NCBI RefSeq assembly: GCF_051960575.1
Contig: NZ_JBQCEE010000213.1
Location: forward strand, 1 to 16,113
DNA: 16,113 bases
Source of the DNA: JBQCEE01 sp051960575
GTDB taxonomy: Bacteria > Actinomycetota > Actinomycetes > Mycobacteriales > Jatrophihabitantaceae
Direction: 5' to 3'
The notes under the pieces were generated by a model. It saw nothing but the letters and a program-made list of their open reading frames with translations. It was not told where the DNA came from and did not search any database. Shown piece by piece: positions 13,328 through 16,113 of the stretch (positions are counted from its first letter, which is position 1; every line of letters starts with the position of its first letter). Position numbers and translations under genes: made by a program.

Positions 13328-13349
13328 CCGGTACGTAGCGCTGACGACG
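13328..13349. repeat. Imperfect 22-bp direct repeat, copy 2
   Basis: Second copy of the repeat at 13266-13287. Its core TACGTAGCGCT consists of two overlapping small palindromes (TACGTA and AGCGCT). It lies about 100 bp before the sigma factor start codon. Confidence 0.55.
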
Positions 13350-13445
13350 ACACATCCGTCACTCCTGGCGCCTGCCCTCTGCGGCCGCGCCGGGCGAACA
13401 GGGCTGCGACCGATGGTCGAGGCCCGAAGGGTCCGGGGGGACACC

Positions 13446-14053
13446 ATGCTGAACGACGACGACGCCTGGTCTTGGGTGCACGCAGCGGCTGCGGGCGACT
13501 CCGCGGCGTTCGGCCGGCTGTACGAGGAGTACGCCGGCGAGATCCACCGCTTCGTGCGCCGACGCACGATCAGCGCGGAGCTGGCCGAGGATCTGACGCA
13601 GGACACCTTCGTCCGCGCACTGCGAGCGATCGGCACGGTCACCGATCAAGGACGACCGGTGGCGGCATGGCTGGTGACCATCGCGCGCAACCTCATCCTC
13701 GACCATGCGAAGTCCGCGCGCACCGCCGCGAGGTGCTCACCGACGAGACCGTCGAGGACCGCGCCTGGCTGTGCAGCGCGGAGGACTGCGTCGTCGCGGA
13801 GTTCGACCGTCGGGAGGTCGTCGCCGCGATCCGGCACCTGACGCCGGTGCAACGCGAGTGCATCGCCCTGCGCTTCCTCGCCGGCTGCACCTTGGAGGAG
13901 ACGGCCGAGTACACGGGCAGCAATGTCGGCAGCGTGAAGGCCGCCCAGCACCGCGGACTGCGCAGCCTCCGCCAACTGCTGGCCGCGAGCTGCCGCGGCG
14001 CCGACCAGGCACAGCCCGTCGACGGATGCGTCCTCGCGGAAGCAGCGGCCTGA
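13446..14053 (+). pseudogene. ECF-type RNA polymerase sigma factor, interrupted by a frameshift
   Basis: Two adjoining frames together encode an ECF sigma factor. From ATG 13446 (G-rich ribosome binding site, spacing five) come AAFGRLYEEYAGEIHRFVRRR, then LAEDLTQDTFVRALRAI and PVAAWLVTIARNLILDHAKSART, which are regions 2.1-2.4. The frame then goes astray after about base 13724. The -1 frame continues with REVLTDETVEDRAW, RHLTPVQRECIALRFLAGCTLEETAEYTGSN and VGSVKAAQHRGLRSLRQLL, which is region 4, to TGA 14053. Adding one C to the CC at 13723-13724 restores KSARTRREVLTDE and a 202-residue protein of normal size. No slippery heptamer is visible, so a real mutation or a sequencing error is more likely than programmed frameshifting. 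As written, the product lacks region 4. No anti-sigma gene is adjacent. Confidence 0.85.
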
Positions 14054-14075
14054 CGGCACCGGCACGACGACGGCC

Positions 14076-14111
14076 GTCCCCTGTCGAGAGCACCGGACTC
14101 AGCAAGGGGAC
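14076..14111. terminator. Stem-loop between the sigma factor and the convergent methyltransferase gene
   Basis: GTCCCCT (14076-14082) and AGGGGAC (14105-14111) pair over seven bases and enclose a 22-base loop. It lies in the 88-bp gap between the two convergent stops. There is no T-tract. The large loop makes it weaker evidence than the compact stem-loops. Confidence 0.33.
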
Positions 14112-14141
14112 GCGGGATCGAGAGCCGACGGACCTCGCCGG

Positions 14142-15260
14142 TTAACCCCAGACCTCGTGCGCCGTCTCGACGATGAGCCTCAGCTTGGCGATCTCGTCGT
14201 CGATGGTCAGCGCGTTGCCCTCGACGGTGGACGAGAAGCCGCATTGGCCTGACAGGCACAGCTGCTCGAGCGGGATGTACTTCGCCGCCTCGTCGATGCG
14301 ACGCTTGAGCTCGTCCTTGCTCTCGAGCTGCGGGCGCTTGGTCGTGACCAGGCCCAGGACGACGTACTTGTCCGGCGGCACGAAGCGCAGCGGCTCGAAG
14401 CCGCCGGAGCGGGCGTCGTCGTACTCGAGGAAGAAGCCGTCGACGTCGAGTTGGCCGAAGAGCGCCTCGGCGACGAAGTCGTAGCCGCCCTCGGCGGTCC
14501 ACGCCGAGCGGAAGTTGCCGCGGCACAGGTGGGTGGTGATCCGCAGACCGACCGGTCGGTCGGCGAGCGCGGCATTGATCTGCCGGATGTACAGCTCGTG
14601 CTGGTGCTCGGCGTCGGCGCCCATGGCGGCGAATTGCGCCCGCTGCGCCGGGTCGTTGAGGTAGGCCAGGCTGGTGTCGTCCAGCTGCAGGTAGGTGCAG
14701 CCGAGCGCGGCGATGCCCTGCACCTGCCGGGCGTAGGCGGCCGAGAGGTCGGCCCAGAATTGGTCCTCGTCCGGGTACACGGTCTTGTCGATCGCGGCCG
14801 GGCCGCCGCGGTAGTGCACCATGCTCGGCGACGGGATGGTCAGCTTCGGCGTCGCGGTGGTGACGACCGACCGCAGGAACTCGAAGTCCGCGCCGAAGAT
14901 CGGTTCGTCGAGCCCGACCTTGCCGTCGACCTTGAGCGCTGCGGACTCGAAGTCGAGATCGCCCTGCTCGTTGCGGAAGTGCACCGTGATCTGCTCGTCG
15001 GTGCGGTGCACGCCCTGCAGTTGATAGATGAAGTCCATGTGCCAGGACGTGCGTCGGAACTCGCCGTCGGTGGCCGACTGCAGGCCGATGTCCTCCTGCA
15101 TGCGGACGACCTCGCGGATCGCCTCGTCCTCGGCGGCACGCAGTTCCGCGGCGTCGATGCGCCCGTCCGCCCGCGCCGCACGCGCGTCCAACAACCGCTT
15201 CGGACGAAGCAGGCTGCCCACATGGTCGGCGCGGAACGGAGGCTCGGTGCGAGGCGTCAT
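14142..15260 (-). CDS. MetE C-terminal-domain-like methyltransferase (YxjG/YxjH type, cobalamin-independent methionine synthase family)
   Basis: A 372-residue protein equal to the catalytic half of MetE, as in the stand-alone YxjG/YxjH group. The start FRADHVGSLLRPKRLL and the segment TDGEFRRTSWHMDF (65-78) are characteristic. The zinc site is H244 and C246 (THLCRGNF), E279 (FFLEYDD) and C340 (SGQCGF). LQLDD (191-195) is the substrate Asp motif. Such enzymes transfer a methyl group to a thiol, typically making methionine. They lack the MetE N-terminal folate domain, so the methyl donor may not be the polyglutamylated folate. ATG 15260 is preceded directly by GGAGGG, too close for ideal Shine-Dalgarno pairing. 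No methionine-pathway gene is adjacent. Confidence 0.92.
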   Translation of the reverse strand: MTPRTEPPFRADHVGSLLRPKRLLDARAARADGRIDAAELRAAEDEAIREVVRMQEDIGLQSATDGEFRRTSWHMDFIYQLQGVHRTDEQITVHFRNEQGDLDFESAALKVDGKVGLDEPIFGADFEFLRSVVTTATPKLTIPSPSMVHYRGGPAAIDKTVYPDEDQFWADLSAAYARQVQGIAALGCTYLQLDDTSLAYLNDPAQRAQFAAMGADAEHQHELYIRQINAALADRPVGLRITTHLCRGNFRSAWTAEGGYDFVAEALFGQLDVDGFFLEYDDARSGGFEPLRFVPPDKYVVLGLVTTKRPQLESKDELKRRIDEAAKYIPLEQLCLSGQCGFSSTVEGNALTIDDEIAKLRLIVETAHEVWG

Positions 15261-15336
15261 CCCTCCGTCCTACCGGGCCGGCACGACGATGACCAGGGCA
15301 CGCGCACACCGCGCATCCGGCACCGAATCGGCGCCA

Positions 15337-15366
15337 AACCTGTGCAAACCGATCGGATGGCGTCAA
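15337..15366 (-). promoter_or_regulatory. Candidate promoter of the MetE-like gene
   Basis: On the minus strand TTGACG (15361-15366) is followed after 18 bases by CAGGTT (15337-15342). Transcription would give a leader of about 70 bases before ATG 15260. No SAM or cobalamin riboswitch could be recognised in it. TAGGAC six bases before the ATG is an alternative, leaderless -10. The rest of 15261-15469 shows no gene. Confidence 0.3.
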
Positions 15367-15469
15367 TCGAGGGGCGGAACCGGGCAAGCACGGCTGGGAT
15401 GAACGTGGTGCCCGGCTCGCCTGGTCCTCCGTTCCGACCGCCCTCACCGACGTCGATTGGACCTGCCCC

Positions 15470-16113
15470 GTGCCCACCGTGCTCCTCGGTTCCATCAGCA
15501 CGATCGCCGACACCTCCGAACTGCAGCGCCGCGCGTTCAACGAGGCGTTCACATCCCACGGCCTCGACTGGTCGTGGAGCCAGGACGAGTACCGGCAGCT
15601 GATCACCAGCAACGGCGGTGCGCAGCGCATCGCCGACTACGCCGCCGCGCGCGGTGACGAGGTCGACGCCGCCGCCGTGCACCGCACCAAGTCCGAGATC
15701 TTCCAGAAGCTGCTCGGCTCGACGAAGATCGAAGTGCGGCCGGGCGTCGCCGAGACGATCCGTGCGGCGAAGGCCGACGGCCAGCAGGTGGCGCTGGTGA
15801 CCACCACGTCGCCGGCGAACGTCGACGCCCTCCTCGCCGCGGTCGAGGGTCAGCTCGCGCGCGACGACTTCGACCTCGTCGTCGACTCGACCCACGTCGA
15901 CACCCCCAAGCCCGACGGTGCGGTCTACCGCTTCGCCCTGCAGCAGCTCGGTCGCACGGCCGCCGACGCGGTGGCGATCGAGGACAACACCGGCGGCCTC
16001 GCCGCCGCGGTCGACGCAGGCCGCGCCTGCGTCGCCATACCCCACGAGAACACCCCCGGCCACGACGTCGGCACCCCCGCCGCGGTCGTCGACCGCATCG
16101 ACAACGACCAGCA
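15470..16113 (+). CDS. HAD-superfamily hydrolase-like protein with degenerate motif I (partial, 3' end outside window)
   Basis: 214 codons from GTG 15470 run off the window without a stop. The sequence follows the phosphoglycolate phosphatase-like HAD group: helical cap region from ELQRRAFNEAF, motif II at LVTTTS, motif III with K147 in DTPKPDGAVY, motif IV with E171-D172 in AIEDNTGGLAAAVDAG. Motif I, however, reads VLLGSISTIADT, which aligns without gaps to the usual VLFDLDGTLVDT. The nucleophile Asp is thus Gly7 and the general acid Asp is Ile9. I recall close relatives with GSIGT or GSIST at this site, so it is probably a subfamily trait and not a mutation. Normal HAD phosphatase chemistry should be impossible. 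The GTG lacks a clear ribosome binding site. It diverges from the MetE-like gene across 209 bp. Confidence 0.85.
   Translation, partial: MPTVLLGSISTIADTSELQRRAFNEAFTSHGLDWSWSQDEYRQLITSNGGAQRIADYAAARGDEVDAAAVHRTKSEIFQKLLGSTKIEVRPGVAETIRAAKADGQQVALVTTTSPANVDALLAAVEGQLARDDFDLVVDSTHVDTPKPDGAVYRFALQQLGRTAADAVAIEDNTGGLAAAVDAGRACVAIPHENTPGHDVGTPAAVVDRIDNDQ

Larger units (their letters stand above)
13079..13445. other. Non-coding divergent region between the GNAT and sigma factor genes
   Basis: This 367-bp stretch holds no convincing gene; open frames across it are Arg/Ala/Pro-rich on both strands. It contains the GNAT -10 candidate at its left end, an imperfect direct repeat at 13266-13287 and 13328-13349, and TCGCTCCGGC twice (13111-13120 and 13261-13270). 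It also contains a possible ECF-type promoter, GAAC at 13396-13399 and GTC at 13416-13418 with 16 bases between. A G6 tract (13435-13440) is the ribosome binding site for ATG 13446. Confidence 0.5.

Noticed and set aside
13700..13735. Programmed -1 ribosomal frameshift in the sigma factor gene
   Set aside because: No X-XXY-YYZ slippery site is present, and a single-base insertion into a C run restores a normal protein more simply.
15261..15469. SAM or cobalamin riboswitch before the MetE-like gene
   Set aside because: No recognisable riboswitch core or conserved box could be found in either orientation.
13693..15630. 645-codon minus-strand open frame
   Set aside because: It runs across three genes, including the MetE-like gene on the same strand in another frame, and is Arg/Ala-rich with no motifs.
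1..16113. CRISPR array, tRNA, rRNA, insertion sequence or prophage genes
   Set aside because: No regularly spaced repeats, tRNA-like or rRNA-like sequences, transposase, integrase or phage motifs were seen on either strand.

Overview
The window is very GC-rich, with strong G/C preference at third codon positions, frequent GTG starts and short intergenic gaps. This, together with an arr-type rifamycin ADP-ribosyltransferase, an MSMEG_1061-like flavoprotein, an MhuD-like monooxygenase and probable leaderless promoters, points to a chromosomal segment of an actinobacterium (Actinomycetota). The genus cannot be told from the sequence. No transposase, integrase, CRISPR array, rRNA or tRNA was recognised.

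Layout. 1-70: 3' end of an unidentified + strand gene. 71-195: unusual G/C homopolymer stretch containing a strong inverted repeat. 196-2212: a membrane M50-type metalloprotease homologue with a PqqD-like N-terminus, followed one base later by a PPOX-family flavoprotein. 2222-3617 (-): an autoregulated ArsR repressor and a protein with two AHSA1/SRPBCC domains; a perfect 11-bp inverted repeat covers the repressor's start codon. 3780-4304: SixA-like histidine phosphatase. 4324-7020: a LysR regulator divergent from an alpha/beta hydrolase and an SDR oxidoreductase. 7126-8464: arr, a two-helix membrane protein and an MmcQ/YjbR-like protein. 8480-8809 (-): MhuD-like monooxygenase.

8890-11917 is the most distinctive part: a three-gene operon with ATGA and GTGA overlaps. 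It encodes an atypical acyl-CoA dehydrogenase-like protein, a fusion of a PIG-L/LmbE deacetylase with a NodS-like methyltransferase, and a small family 2 glycosyltransferase. The set resembles a sugar-transfer, N-deacetylation and N-methylation module like the NodC/NodB/NodS logic of Nod factors, but built from different folds and placed in an actinobacterial context.

11946-13078 (-): PH-like membrane protein and GNAT acetyltransferase. 13079-13445: non-coding, with an imperfect 22-bp direct repeat, leading into an ECF sigma factor gene (13446-14053) broken by an apparent single-base deletion. 14142-15260 (-): stand-alone MetE C-domain-like (YxjG-type) methyltransferase. 15470 to the right edge: HAD-family protein whose DxD catalytic motif is replaced by G-S-I.

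Five convergent gene junctions carry GC-rich stem-loops without U-tracts, and several genes have a -10-like hexamer six to eight bases before the start codon, suggesting leaderless transcription. Assignments rest on motif recognition and recalled family features; no database search was run.
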